Notes: a model not told the origin generated them from the sequence alone. 64,000 nt of DNA from Nemophila menziesii (GCA_029959085.1 JARWIR010000013.1:12029186-12093185); one strand, 5' to 3'; counted from the first letter of the stretch, positions 1-11,660 are shown. Translations and numbers: made by a program.

Positions 1-1327
1 TGTGTTGCTATTATCAAGGTTAGTCATCCATTGATTGTTTGTGAGTCATTTATGTCGATTGATATTTGTAGTTTTCTCATCACCTATTTTCCAATAGGTG
101 TTATTCAAATAAATCTCTCTTCCATTAATGAGACTTCTCCACCCCCATGAAGGAGAGTGTCCTATCTTAGATTCTAGGATGTCAGAATTACAAAATCGCT
201 GTCCTTTAAGTAGTTTAAAGAGTTAGGACTCCTGGTTATTATTGAGGTTCCAGGCATGTCTACCCAACAAGGACAGATTTATTAAATGTATGTCTCTAAA
301 ACCCATGCCACCATTATATCTGGAAGTGGTTAAGGTATCCTAACTGATCTAATGGATCTTCTTCTTTCCATTTGAAGACCACCAGAAATTAGAGATGATT
401 TAGTATATAGTATTACAAATATTTTTAGGGATTAAGAAGGAGGACATTATATCATTAGGGAGGCTTTGAAGAATGGATTTGATTATAGTTTCTTTTCCTT
501 CTTATGAGAGGTACAAAATCTTCCAATTTTCCATCATTTTTAATATATTATCAATTAGATATGGTAGATCTTTGGTTTTAGACCTACTCCATTTAGTAGG
601 TATTCCTAAGTAATTACCCAGATTATGAACCTTTTTCATGTTAAGTATTTTTTCCATTATATTACTTATTAATTTTTATGTATTTGGACTAAAAGTAACT
701 CCACATTTATTTAAGGTTTAGGCTTAGGCATCTGGATTGTTTATATTTATTATTTATATCATCAAAACTGGCTATTCCTATGTAGTTAGCCTTTAGAAAA
801 AATACACTATCATCTGTAAAGAGTAGATGAGTGATGTTTGGGCAGTTTTTTTCAATTTGTATGCCCGGTATAAGCTCTTTATCAATTTTATCTTGTATTA
901 TTAAGTTTAGAATCTATGAAGTTATACAGAAAAGTATGGGGGATAAGGGACCCCCTTGTCTAATCCCTCTAGTATGTGTTTGGAGGTTATGTATTTCTCT
1001 TATTTTTCATAACTTACTGTATTAACACACATCATTATTTTCGTAGCTCAATCCTCACTAAAGCCCATTTTAAGCCCATTTTAAGCATTAAATCTTTGAG
1101 AAAATCTCATTCTATGAATTCATAAGCTATTTCAATGTCAACCTTGACTGCCACTAAGTATTGTTTGTTTGTTTTTTTCTTTTAATGTGTGTAATCATTT
1201 CATGTGCAATAAAAGTATTCTCTTGTATGAATCTATCAAGTACAAAGGCTGGTTGGTTTTCACTTACAATATTGTTCATATAATTGCAGTCTGATTACTA
1301 TTATTCTTGCAATAATTTTGTAGAGAA
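1..1327 (-). pseudogene. Older LINE, RT 3' part (left half, continues past window start)
   Basis: Read on the minus strand, this holds decayed reverse-transcriptase coding sequence in several frames. Traces in order are NQPAFV..RFIQEN (about 1200-1260), a corrupted QGDPLSP-type block (about 930-960) and GGMGFRD (about 300-325). The last is the usual LINE segment just before the zf-RVT region. There are many stops and frameshifts, so it is dead. Its upstream half lies at 7719-9310, across the younger LINE inserted at 1341-7705; joining the flanks gives a continuous RLISCSN-LIFST-like stretch that matches the RPISLCN region of plant LINE RTs. A small plus-strand ORF at 831-1025 is only a shadow of this gene. 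Confidence 0.8.
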
Positions 1328-1340
1328 AATTAGAGCAACT
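1328..1340. repeat. Target-site duplication (left copy) of the young LINE
   Basis: AATTAGAGCAACT occurs here and, without mismatch, at 7706-7718. The two copies flank the LINE at 1341-7705. A 13-bp TSD is in the usual size range for L1-like insertion. Confidence 0.85.
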
Positions 1341-1385
1341 TTTTTAGACAAAGGAATCAATTATATAGAAAAAAGCATCAAGAGT

Positions 1386-4300
1386 TTATCCAACTCCTGA
1401 TGCAGCAAAAGAGTTACAGTCATTACAAGCAATAAGTTTCAGTTCTAAAGGAATGTTACAAAGCCAATTACAAGATAAACGAGAAGCAGAGAAAGTTTTC
1501 GCAAGCCAATCAGCGACTTTGTTCGCCGTTCTTCTAACACCACAGATGCGTAAACGACTGTGATTGCTAGCCATATTTCGAATATCACCGAGGATAGCCC
1601 TGTCCTTCCAATGACAGTTCGGGCTCGATGAATACACAGCTTTAAGAACGGCTTCGGCGTCAGTTTCAAATCTGTCGCAAATGGGAGCGTGGTCTAAAGC
1701 AAATTGAATGCCAGATCTCAATGCTTTAGCTTCAGCTTCAAAACTAGAGGAAGCAGTAATGTTCATGGCAAAACCATCAACAATATCACCTTTCCAGTTA
1801 CGAATCACTGCAGCAGCGGAGGCTTTCCCTGTCTTGTAAGCAGCATCAACATTCATCTTCAGATTGTGCTGTGGAGGAGGAATTCAACAAGGGGGCAGGG
1901 GAGGATTGAGTAGGGGGTACAGAGGATCAGCAGGAGGTATTGAAGAGCTTGGACCCTCGTCAAAGAACACTTGACTATGTACGATATTCAATAAGTTCAG
2001 ACAAGCATCTATATCAACGGGGGTATAATGGAATATAACCTTGTTCCTGGTGAGCCAAATGACCCAAAAGCAAAGAATGATGGTTAATAGAAGATGGGAT
2101 TTATCTTTGGAGTCCTTCCCTTGGTCAATAATCGAACCAATCCATGTTCCAATTCTAAGATAACTAGTAGGGACAATATGACAGTGGAGGGGGGATAAAA
2201 ACCAGAACTTTCTAGTCCAATCACATTTTAAAAAAAGATGTTCCAAAGACTCTTCTTCTTTAAGGCAAATATGACATAGGTCAGTAGAAGCACAAGAGCG
2301 GGAGAACCTGTTCTGCTCTGTAGAAAGCGCATTCATCATCACCCTCCAGAAGAAGAATTTAAACTTGGGAGGGGTCTGGGATTTCCAGCAAAGTTTCAGC
2401 AGATAAGTATATGGAAAAGAAGAGGTGGAAGGGTGGATTGAGGGGGTAATAACGGGTTGGAATGCTGAGAGATAACCCGACTTGCAAGAGTACAAACCAT
2501 CTTTGGAGAGAGGCCAAACCCATTCAACCACCTGATTGGTCCAAGGGATATTGATATTTGAGATAATCGTGACCAGTTCAGGGGGGAAAAGATAGTTCAG
2601 CATATCCAATTTCCAAGTCCGAGTAGAAGTGGAGAAGAAATCTGCTACAAATTTGGGGAAAGATGGATCATCTGAATAAAAACTAGGTTTCTCAATATGT
2701 TTGCCCATCCAATTGTCCTCCCATATCAATGTGTTATGCCCATCTCCAATAGACTTAATCAAAAGAGGTTTAAGGAATTCGCATCCTTTTCAAATGCTAT
2801 TCCATATCCAGGACCCCTTTTTAACATCTTTAGAGCAAAGAAGCTCCTTATCAGGGAAGTAGGTACTTTTAAGTACCAGATGGACTAACGACTGTGAGCG
2901 AATAAGAATGGACCAGGCTTGTTTCGCAAGAAGAGCCAAATTAAAGATCTCCAGGTTTTTTATGCCAAGGCCACCAGCATCTTTGGGGGATGAAACTTTA
3001 TTCCAATTGACCCAATGGATACCACGATCTTCTTCATTCCCCCACAAGAAGTGACAAGTCAGGGAGTTAATCTTCTTGATTACCCCTTTTGGCAGTGCTA
3101 GTAAGGACATAAAATATGTCGGGAAGGCATGAATAATAGATGATATTAGAGTAGCCTTCCCAGGCATAGAAAGAAGGGATTTTTTCCACCCACTTAACTT
3201 AGTGGCCATTTTGTCAATAAGGGAGTCCATAGCTTTTGTCTTAGAATTCCCCCAACTAGTAGGAAGGCCAAGGTAAAGACCAAGGTCCTCAGATACAAGC
3301 ATACGAAAAGCTTCAGCTAGAAGGGATTTCATGGAGGCCGAACAGTTAGGACTCAGGTAAATAGAAGACTTGTTAAGGTTGATAGAAAGACCTGAAGCAA
3401 AGCAGAACTTATACAAGATTTCCTTGAATGCATGTATTTCCAAGACTGAATTTTTTAAGAAAAAAATAGAGTCATCAGCGAATAACAGATGGTGAATATG
3501 GGGGCCATTTCTTCCCATTTGGATGCCTTTGATATCCTCCAGAAGGAAATCAGCCTCAATGAGTGAAGAGAGGACATTAGAAACAATAGTAAAAAGGTAG
3601 GGGGAGAGAGGATCCCCTTGGCGGAGACCTCTAGAGGGTTTAAAGTCACCTACCTTATTCCCATTCACTAACACATTGAATGTAACAGAAGTAACGCATT
3701 CTCTGATACATGAGACCCAAGAGGGATTGAATCCCATCTTAATAAGAATAGCAAAAAGAAAAGGCCAACTAACCCGATCATAGGCTTTATGCAGATCAGC
3801 TTTGATGATAGAATAGCTGTCCTTAGAGTTCTTTCTTAGATGCTTGAGCTTATGGATAACTTCATGTACAATGATAATGTTGTCTTGGATAAGTCTGCCC
3901 TTAATGAAAGCTGATTAGGTAGGGGATATAATATCAGGGATAATACTCGATAATCTCATCACCGTCACTTTTGAGAAAATCTTGTACAGAAAATTTGTGC
4001 ACGAAATAGGTCTGAATTGACCTATTTTCTGAGGATGCTTGCATTTAGGTATAAGAACAATATTGGTGTCGCTGATAGAGCCAAGGGAAACATTGCCAGC
4101 TAACACCCCATTACAGATCGCCAGAATATCATCTTTCAGATAATCCCAATATTTACGAAAAAAGGATCCTGGAAAGCCATCAGGCCCTGGAGCTTTGGAG
4201 GCCCCAAGTTGCCATGTGGCTTGTTTAAGTTCCTCAACGGAGATAGGGACCGATAGTAAATCATTCTGGGCTTGATTAATACACGGGGACACCTTCTGGA

Positions 4301-5561
4301 TAATGGGCTCAATCACTCTTGGACCCGAATCTTCATAGAGGTTTTTGAAGAAGTTAATAACCAGATCATTAAGTTCTGTGGGATTCGAAGTCCATGAACC
4401 ATCTTCTTTCAAAAGGGATAACATTTTATTAGAAGCTCTCCTAATACGAGTGGATAAATGAAAGAATTTCGAATTTCTGTCACCTAACTTAAGCCAAAGA
4501 ACTCTAGATCTAGTAGCCCAGTACTTCTCCTCGAGGGACCAAAAATATTCAATATCCTTAGATATAGAAGTGAAGAGGTCTTGAGAGTGAGGAAGTAGGC
4601 CATCAGGATTAGAAATCATAAGGTTTTCGAGTTTTTTAGACAATAAGTTAATGATGAGGATATTGTTCTTCAGGTTGGCTTTTTTCCATCTTAATATCGT
4701 TTTTTTGCATTTAGCCAATCTCTTAGGAAATCTAACCGATGAGGGACCAGAAAAATTACGAGAAGAGGAGAGGCAATTACGAATAGCCAGAGAACAGGAC
4801 TCAATATCCAACCAAGTTGGATCCAATTTAAAGGTTGGTCTAGGATTACTTGATGGCTGATCATCCCAATGAAGAACCATTGGAGAATGATCAGAGCCAA
4901 TAGGAGGGAGATTATGGATCCAAGAGTTGGGGGAAGCATCAAACCAGGTAGCAGAGCCCAACCCTCTATCTAATTTTTGAAGGATTAAGCTATCCACACT
5001 CCTATTATTCCTCCAAGTAAAAGAACAACCTTTAGAGGGGATTTCAGCAAGTTCATTAAGGATTATGTTATTATTAAAAAGGCGCATTTCCGTTGGATTC
5101 TTCCTTAACCCCCCCACTTTTTCTTGGTCCAACCGGATGTCATTAAAATCCCCAATAAACAGGTTAGGGGCCAGGGGGTTATTGATAGAAACATCATGAA
5201 TATAATCCCATAAAGATTTTTTACTAGATTCATTAGGTAACGAGTACACAAAATGCAAATACCAAAGAGAGTTTAAATCATCATTAGCAGAAAGAGAAAT
5301 GTGATTACTAGAAAAGGAAATTACATCAGCCTGCCAACCATCAACAGTCAAAACAGCTAGACCCCCAGAGAGCCCCACCGGGTCCACACTCCACAGCAAA
5401 TTCATTTTTAATTTCTTCGCCAAAATAAGCATCTTCTTCCTTTTGGTCTTCGTCTCTGAAAGCCCGATGACCCGGGGTTTATCCTTAGAGATGATTTCCC
5501 TAAGGTTTTGGACCGTCAAGGGGGACCCCGTCCCTTGACAGTTCCAAAAAACTCCGATCAT
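1386..5561 (-). pseudogene. LINE ORF2: endonuclease - RT - zf-RVT - RNase H, with three in-frame stops
   Basis: ORF2 copies element RNA into DNA at a nicked target. About 1391 codons are read from the ATG at 5559-5561. Domains in order: an APE-like endonuclease with WNCQGTGSP near the N terminus, SETK, FIGDFNDI and SDHSPM; an RT with KAPGPDGFPG, FRPISC, HKAYDRVSW, GLRQGDPLSPYLF and FADDSIFF; a zf-RVT region (about 1900-2760); and an RNase H with NVDAAYKTG, EAEAKA, ETDAEA and NKVADWLA, which keeps the acidic catalytic residues. One reading frame runs the whole way with no indel. It is broken only by TAA at 3915-3917 (where related proteins have Q), TGA at 2790-2792 and TGA at 1884-1886 (both where W is expected). 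All three fit single C-to-T or G-to-A changes. A start at 5588 in the same frame would add 9 codons, but the second Met matches the usual ORF2 start better. Confidence 0.93.
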
Positions 5562-7393
5562 GGCTCTAGTGGGGGTTGCTGAGAGCAACCACCCACATCA
5601 TCAGGGACCACCGTAGTAAGAGGGACCACGTCAACTTCCATGTCAAGAAGAGGAACTTCCACCAGGCCATCCTCACTTTCCTTAAACCCCACCATCTCCG
5701 CATGGGTCAGCTTGCGTTTCTTAGTGCTAGGACCACACCTTTCCTCCTCTGGATGCTCCATGGAAATGGGGATCTCGGAAAAAGAGAAGGAGGAATCATG
5801 TATGGGGGTATTAGCAACCAAATAAGTACTCGGCGACACCATAGGGGTAGAGGACCCAGAAGAAGGAGAGACAGGGTTATTACCACCCGTAACCGGATCA
5901 TCCCTTCGAGCAGAAATCACTTCATCAGTATTGTGAGAGGGAGAGGAAGATATATGGATAGGGGTAATATTCGGGTTGACTGGAGAATTAGGAGGGGTGG
6001 AAGGGAGAGGCGTATTATATTCAGTTGGAGGAGAAGAAGGGTTGGTGGATGAAGTGGTTTTAGGGGGTTGGATAGGGGTTGAGTTCAAGTTAGGATTCAC
6101 CCATTGCAGATTAGTTTTACCACGAGTAGGATTAGTACGGGACCAAGTACGGTTAGACCCACGACCAGATGTGGGTTTGGCCATCACCGGCCCATCTATC
6201 TTCTTGGGCCACGCCGGCCACTTACCAGATGAAGAATCACCATCATGTTTTCTTTTAGATCCAGACCAAGACTGAGTTGGGCTGGGCTGAACAGGTTTAG
6301 TAGTGGGTTTCGTAGAGGTTTTTCGCGCGTGGGATTTAACGCGCGTAGCAACAGAGTTCCCAGCCTTACCTTTATCAGAAGAAGGTTTAAATAAATGCTC
6401 AACCCCGGTCGGATCTGAGCCAACATCCTTTAATAGTTCCTTAACAACGAGGGCATAACCTTGTACCGGATCATTGGGACAACCTCGTAAGAACTCAGGA
6501 ACCTTCTCATCTTTACTGGTCCCAACCTTATCATTGGATTTGGTATTAATGGATGAGGGACCACCACCGTTGCTTGATTTGGAAGAGAGATTATCAGAGG
6601 AGGGTATTAAAGAGTCCTCACTCCCCGAAATGATATGGGAAGGGTCATCTAAATCATCAACAACCATAACATTCCTTCCTCTACCTTTTACCGGTGTTAT
6701 ACTCATCCAGTCTCCAAAAGGAAACTTCACATAACCCCTGCATCTGACTTGTTCTTCTTTATACAGGTTACACTCTCCAGCCGTATGGGTAAGGAGACCA
6801 CAGAAAAAGCAGAATTTACTCAGTTTTTCGAATCTGACCTTAACTTCAAGAGGAGGGAGAGACGGTCTTTCCATATTAAAAGATTTGACCAGAGGTTTGT
6901 CTAGCTTCCAAAGAGCTCTGACGCGTAAAAGCTTGACAGTATCACTCACCTTATTAATGTCATAAGCTAAAAGGGTGCAGTCCAAATTTTTGCAGATGTC
7001 TTTAGCATTTTCTGGTGTAGCGAAAGCAGGGGGAAGATTTTGAAAATGGATCCAAAAGGGTGCCATAGAGAAATCTGCTTCGCTCATGGATATCTCAGGA
7101 TGCCATGCTTGAAGGAGGAGCAAGTGACCATTAACAGACCAAGGGCGAAAATTCCAAGTATTAAGGAGGTCTTCACGAGAATCAAACATGACGAAGAAAG
7201 TATTAACTCCAGCAGATACCACATGCATCTTAGATCTGAGCCCCAAAGATCTATTAGCTGCATAAGCCACCGTATCGGGAGATATATCTGAAGACGAAAG
7301 GGTTTTAGAAAGGAGCATGTATCTTCTGGCAAAGATTTCTTCTGGTTTATAGTAGGGAGTTAGTTTCATGGTGATTATGGAATCAGACGCCAT
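5558..7393 (-). CDS. LINE ORF1 protein: DUF4283 and CCHC zinc knuckle, 611 aa
   Basis: This is an intact ORF encoding the RNA-binding partner of ORF2, expected to coat element RNA in the ribonucleoprotein particle. The N-terminal half (about residues 15-190) looks like the plant LINE DUF4283 domain, with a segment FRPWSVNGHLLLLQAW at 82-97. A CX2CX4HX4C knuckle (CFFCGLLTHTAGEC) lies at residues 195-208. The remaining 400 residues are rich in Ser, Pro, Thr and Asn and look disordered. The ATG at 7391-7393 is the first Met of the frame. The stop (5558-5560) overlaps the ORF2 start as ATGA, which suggests coupled translation. The lack of any stop here contrasts with the broken ORF2. Confidence 0.9.
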   Translation of the reverse strand: MASDSIITMKLTPYYKPEEIFARRYMLLSKTLSSSDISPDTVAYAANRSLGLRSKMHVVSAGVNTFFVMFDSREDLLNTWNFRPWSVNGHLLLLQAWHPEISMSEADFSMAPFWIHFQNLPPAFATPENAKDICKNLDCTLLAYDINKVSDTVKLLRVRALWKLDKPLVKSFNMERPSLPPLEVKVRFEKLSKFCFFCGLLTHTAGECNLYKEEQVRCRGYVKFPFGDWMSITPVKGRGRNVMVVDDLDDPSHIISGSEDSLIPSSDNLSSKSSNGGGPSSINTKSNDKVGTSKDEKVPEFLRGCPNDPVQGYALVVKELLKDVGSDPTGVEHLFKPSSDKGKAGNSVATRVKSHARKTSTKPTTKPVQPSPTQSWSGSKRKHDGDSSSGKWPAWPKKIDGPVMAKPTSGRGSNRTWSRTNPTRGKTNLQWVNPNLNSTPIQPPKTTSSTNPSSPPTEYNTPLPSTPPNSPVNPNITPIHISSSPSHNTDEVISARRDDPVTGGNNPVSPSSGSSTPMVSPSTYLVANTPIHDSSFSFSEIPISMEHPEEERCGPSTKKRKLTHAEMVGFKESEDGLVEVPLLDMEVDVVPLTTVVPDDVGGCSQQPPLEP

Positions 7394-7705
7394 GGTTAAA
7401 GTATCGGAGGATAAGAGAAGACAGTAAGTAGAAGAGAGAGAGAGAGAGAAGTAAAGGTAAGCAATAAGAAAATGGGGAGACGGTAATATAAGTATAAAGG
7501 ATGAAGCGTATTAGGTACGCCAAATGGGATGTATTGGGATTGAAAGACAAAAATAAATTAACTCGGGAATGAACAAGAGAAGAGAAGCTCGAGCCTCACA
7601 AAGCGTGTACCAAAGAACAAAGGAGTAATGATTATGGACTAGGGAATAGCAAGAGACCACCATTGAAGAGAGGAGAGAGAAAGCTCATATCTATGATTGT
7701 GGATT
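7394..7705 (-). promoter_or_regulatory. LINE 5' leader / likely internal promoter region
   Basis: About 312 bp lie between the right TSD and ORF1. The segment contains a GA/CT microsatellite (7433-7449) close to the ORF1 start and no ORF. LINEs usually carry their promoter inside the 5' UTR, so the regulatory role is inferred from position only. Confidence 0.45.
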
Positions 7706-7718
7706 AATTAGAGCAACT
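7706..7718. repeat. Target-site duplication (right copy) of the young LINE
   Basis: AATTAGAGCAACT, identical to 1328-1340. It marks the 5' end of the LINE (minus strand). Confidence 0.85.
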
Positions 7719-9310
7719 AATAAGTCTAAAATGTCTTATGTTAGTTGGTTTATTAACTTTGGGAATTAAAAAACTGAGTGTTTGGTTAATATTCTCAATA
7801 CTTTTTTTCTTGTACCAAAATTATTAATAACTCTCATAATGTCTATTTTTATAACGTCCTAGTAAATTTTAAAGAATGTGCCATTAAAACCATATGGGGT
7901 CGGAGCTTTATTAGTTCCTAGCTCCTAAACTTTTTTTTTTTACTTCTTCCTCTCCAATAATTTTGTTAAGAATGTTATTTATGTTAGGTGTTATACTTGG
8001 TTTTACTAAATTTAGTATTGATGAGTAGTCTCTTAGACCCCTAGTTTAATATATGTTGTTGTTATACTTAACGGTTTCATTATTAATTTCTATTTTATTT
8101 TCTATCCATTAGCCTTCATTTCTAATAAATATTTTAATATTATTTTTACTTTTTTCTCCTTGGTACATGAATGGAAGAATTTAGTGTTTCGGTCACCATT
8201 TTAAACCACACATTTTGGGACCTGACTTTCCAATACATTACTTCCCTAATTCATGCTTCCTGAATATTTTTAACAATGATATTATACTCATCCCAACTTT
8301 GATTATCATTATTAGTGTTTTGGTTGGTTATTTTTTCTAATTTTTCCATTAAAGAGTCAATATTTTTCTTATCATTTTAAATTTCATTATGGGCCAATCT
8401 TTAGGGGATTTACTACATTCTTTAAATTTGTAATGTATTACATTTATGGGGGCGCCCCTAAAATATTGTTATCATTCCAAATTTTAGTAATTATATTAAG
8501 ACAATCTTTATCCAAGGTCCAGAAGGGCACAAAGTAAAAACTTTGTTTTTTCTTAATAATTTTTTATCCATGCATAACACCATTGGGTTGTCATTCGAGT
8601 CCAAGGCTGGTAGCTTAGCTACCTAGGCTTATGGGTAGATATCCCTCCCCCACTGTTTATTACATAGAGTTCTATCAATATTTCCTTTCATTAATTTTTC
8701 CCACTTATCATGTTAGTCCAGAAGAACTTACAGCCAAAACTGGTTGTTTCCGAGGTTTATAAAATTATTGAAGTGCTTAATTGAATTCTTATGAATTATA
8801 ATATCTCCCAAATTTTTCCTTAAGGTACCTAATACTACTGAATTCACATAATATATTCCAAGGCCCTTTCCTTGGGTTACAGTTATTAATTTTATCAAAA
8901 GAGTATGTTTTTAAGTGTTCATAATAACTTCTATACATAAAAGGATTAAAAATATCTATATTATCATAGTTTTTAATCATACAATTGATATAATCTCCAA
9001 ATATATCTAATATAACAATATCAATGTCTTCCTTAATTATTAATGCTACCCCTTTTAAGTCCAATGGGATCAAAATAGTACATGCAACAACTATATTCAA
9101 TTATTTAGCAATTAACAAAATACGAGCATCAATGTTTCTAGTTTCTGAGAGGAAAACTACCCGTGGCCGATGCTTGGCACAGATTTCCTCGAGGTTCTGG
9201 AATGTCAGAGGGTTTCCAATCCCTAGTACATCCCATATTATATGTATCATTTCTGACTTTGGGTTGTTTAGGCTCAACCCTGCAAAACCTTGCAAATGTT
9301 CCCTCCGCAA
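7719..9310 (-). pseudogene. Older LINE, ORF2 5' part (right half): endonuclease and start of RT
   Basis: Minus-strand ORF2 remnant. An endonuclease start with IIWDVLGIGNPLTFQNLEEI and RPRVVFLSETRN reads at 9101-9310. Further left, broken frames include a KAP.PYGFNG trace of the APGPDGFNG motif (about 7870-7900), followed by NIRHFRLISCSN at the insertion point. The remnant continues at 1-1327. It has many frameshifts and stops. Start motif and layout match the young LINE, so the two are probably distant relatives. Confidence 0.75.
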
Positions 9311-9639
9311 GATCCTACTTGAATGCCTTGAGAAGATTGTCTGAATTGGTTGAAGATTTCATGCTTCTCCTCCTTAGCCTTCTTCAGTTCCTTTTGTACA
9401 CCTATTTTGAAACTGCATATGCATACCTCCCTCTCTTGGTCACTATTAATGATTTGAAGATAAAAAAATCTTCCATTTAGTGCATCCCTGTTGTCCAGTC
9501 CATCCTACTTTACCATACTTCATGCTATCGCGCTTACCATTTTTTTCTCTTTAGGTATTCATCGAATTCAAATAACTCCACTTCTAAGTTTTTGAACAAT
9601 TTTTAAATACCCGTATATTCATCACCATCTTCTTCTACA

Positions 9640-9990
9640 TGTGATGATTTCTGGTGTTTAAGGTTTATGGTGATTGGGTTGGGATGGTATGTTTGAATTT
9701 GATCTAATGGTGTAAGGCTTGTTCAGTGTTGAAGTGGTTGTGATCGGTTTTGGATGAATCATCTTAGGGTTATTTCCGGTCGTGTAAGGACTGGGGATTG
9801 GAAATGAGGTGATTGAAATTGGGTAGGGTGAAAGTATTGTTAAGATAGTTGTGGGGCTGGTATAAGAGCCAAACTTTATGTTCGTTTCACGTGTAGGATG
9901 AGGTGTAATAGAGGTTGATTTATCGGCCATGCCATCTTGCTTTATTTTCTCCACATCAGAGTTGACGTTCATTCAGATTTTATTTTGTTC
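9640..9990 (-). pseudogene. Possible ORF1 tail of the older LINE
   Basis: A 104-codon minus-strand ORF (9658-9972) is rich in Thr, Pro, Ser and Ile. It lies just upstream of the older ORF2, where the low-complexity ORF1 C-terminal part would be. The composition resembles the tail of the intact ORF1, but no DUF4283 or CCHC motif could be found. This is a positional inference only. Confidence 0.35.
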
Positions 9991-10189
9991 CGGCATCATT
10001 TTTTGTTAGTAATCTCCCTTTATTTAAAAACTTTTGTTTCCTTAATTCCTGCTGAAGAAACCGCTGGGTAATCGCTTTGTCTAACAGCTTTTCATTTTAT
10101 CTGGTTATACGTGGCTAATGGAAGTTGTCCCATCAACCTTTCTGAACAACTCCATATGTCAGTTTTTGGGTTGTCTTCTCTTTCCTAAG

Positions 10190-10712
10190 GGTCTGTTTGT
10201 ATTTAGGAGGGAAAAAAATAATAAAGAAATAGAAAAGAAAAATTATAAACGAAAAGGAAAGAAATAAGTTTTTTTATTTGGATAGAAATTTTAATAAAAG
10301 AAGATTTCATAAATGATTTTGGATATCCTTTGTTTGGATTGAAAAAAAAATACAAAATAAAAGAAAGAAAGGGTTAATTTTGGCCTCTAATCATTAATAA
10401 AATTATTTTCTCTCTACATGACTCCAATTTGGTGTGATAATAAAAATATATGTGGGAGTGATTTTTGGGTGATTTCCTTTCTTTTATTTTATAGAATTTT
10501 TTTTTGAATACATGAGAGAGCCACTTTGGACTCGACTCCAATGAGATTCGATCCCAGGACCTCTTGGTCTCTGCGGAGTAACCTAACCACTAGGCCAACT
10601 ATCGATCTCTATTTTATAGAATTTTCTAATACAAACAATATAAAAAATAAAACATCATTTATATTTCTTTCCTTTCTTTCCATTTCTTTCAATCCAAACA
10701 TCACATTAAATA
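10190..10712. mobile_element. Possible MITE with imperfect inverted ends, interrupted by a SINE
   Basis: A/G-rich arms near 10193-10330 (GTTTGTATTTAGGAGGGAAA, GTTTGGATTGAAAAA) have reversed counterparts near 10625-10705 (TTTCAATCCAAACATC). Ends and TSD are not clear. The same GTTTGGATTGAA style of end recurs at 26144-26520. The SINE at 10501-10609 lies inside it. Confidence 0.35.
10501..10609 (-). mobile_element. tRNA-derived SINE, minus strand, 16-bp TSD
   Basis: On the minus strand it starts with GGCCTAGTGGTTAGG (box A-like), continues to CTGGGATCGAATC (box B-like) and ends in a run of A. It is flanked by identical 16-bp copies of TATTTTATAGAATTTT at 10485-10500 and 10610-10625. The same family occurs at 50215-50334 and, split, at 50769-53290. 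Confidence 0.82.
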
Positions 10713-11249
10713 GTATTTGTATATACTCCTCTCTTTTGACAAGAATTATGTAAACGTGCACAAATGGTAAATACAAAATATATAAAATTTAGTTTTTTTT
10801 ATTAACAAGTATCTAATTGCTCCAAATCTCACTTACACAACAATCCCTAGTTTAAATTTTTGACTCAGAAAGTCAACCCAAAAAAAAAAACAAGCTCTAT
10901 AAATGATTATTAAAAATGGTAAACTAAAAAAGTACTAAAAATGGAAACATAACAACCTAAATCAATCTAAACAAGGAAATGGAAATCATTTAAGACCTAT
11001 ATTAGGTCCATGCATTCACTAAGCTCCCATCCTTGCTCGCCACTTGTCTTCACCCAAGCCAGCTACAAACCTTCCACTCAACCAACCACTCTTCAAACCT
11101 TCCCAACACCAATTAATTTCCAAAGCTTCTCTAATTTTTCAACCACTCCCTGCAAAATCATCTTCACTCCTCACCATATACACCCGACACTCAACTCTAA
11201 AACACATTACAATCAATCACCTGTATCAGATATAATAACCCCTTGTAAA
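10713..11249. other. No gene recognised
   Basis: AT-rich DNA. Two small overlapping plus-strand ORFs (11010-11273, 11044-11235) have no recognisable motif and look like chance ORFs. Confidence 0.5.
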
Positions 11250-11660
11250 CGATATATTTGCATTAAAATCTAATTCTCCACATTGTATATGAACTTAGAT
11301 TTATTCCATATATTCACCCTTAAGTATTCTTTGATGTTATTCATGATGTCCTAAGCTTATATTGTTGAATACTATTTTGTTCCTTGCATTCCAAATATTG
11401 TATAAGAAACTAACAAAGCTCAAGGTGGCCATAATGTCTTTAAGAGTGTTTTTCTTATATATGTTCCCAATATACTTCATTCTCTCATCCTATGTACTTC
11501 CTCAACTAATACAATCATTTGACTTGCAACAACTCATCCATATATCTTGAGTAAAAGAACATTCAACAAAAAAGTTGTCTCTACTCTCTATTTTAGCCTC
11601 ACACGGAGCACAAATACTAAGCTTCCTAGTGGAGATTACTTGCGAGTTCTTGAGCTATAG
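11250..11660 (-). pseudogene. LINE fragment, zf-RVT region
   Basis: Read on the minus strand, broken frames give RKLSICAPCEAKIESRDNFF and later LSFVSFLYNIWNARNK. This is the zf-RVT zinc-binding stretch followed by the typical IWNARNK segment before the RNase H of plant LINEs. It is short and has stops and frameshifts. Confidence 0.65.

Larger units (their letters stand above)
1341..7705 (-). mobile_element. Near full-length L1-like LINE retrotransposon, nested
   Basis: This is a 6.37-kb minus-strand non-LTR element with both ORFs, flanked by a perfect 13-bp TSD. The 3' end is at the left and has a short T-run (1340-1345), which is the A-tail on the coding strand. Parts from 5' to 3' (right to left): a leader of about 312 bp with a GA microsatellite (7433-7449), ORF1 (5558-7393), ORF2 (1386-5561) and a short 3' UTR. 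It sits inside the RT gene of an older LINE in the same orientation. The full 5' end, clean TSD and lack of indels in ORF2 point to a fairly recent insertion. Three nonsense codons in ORF2 mean this copy cannot move without help. Confidence 0.92.

Noticed and set aside
831..1025. Plus-strand ORF of 64 codons
   Set aside because: It lies opposite the decayed RT of the older LINE and has no motif of its own.
5576..6275. Plus-strand ORFs opposite LINE ORF1
   Set aside because: They are shadows of the low-complexity ORF1 tail, with no start context or motif.
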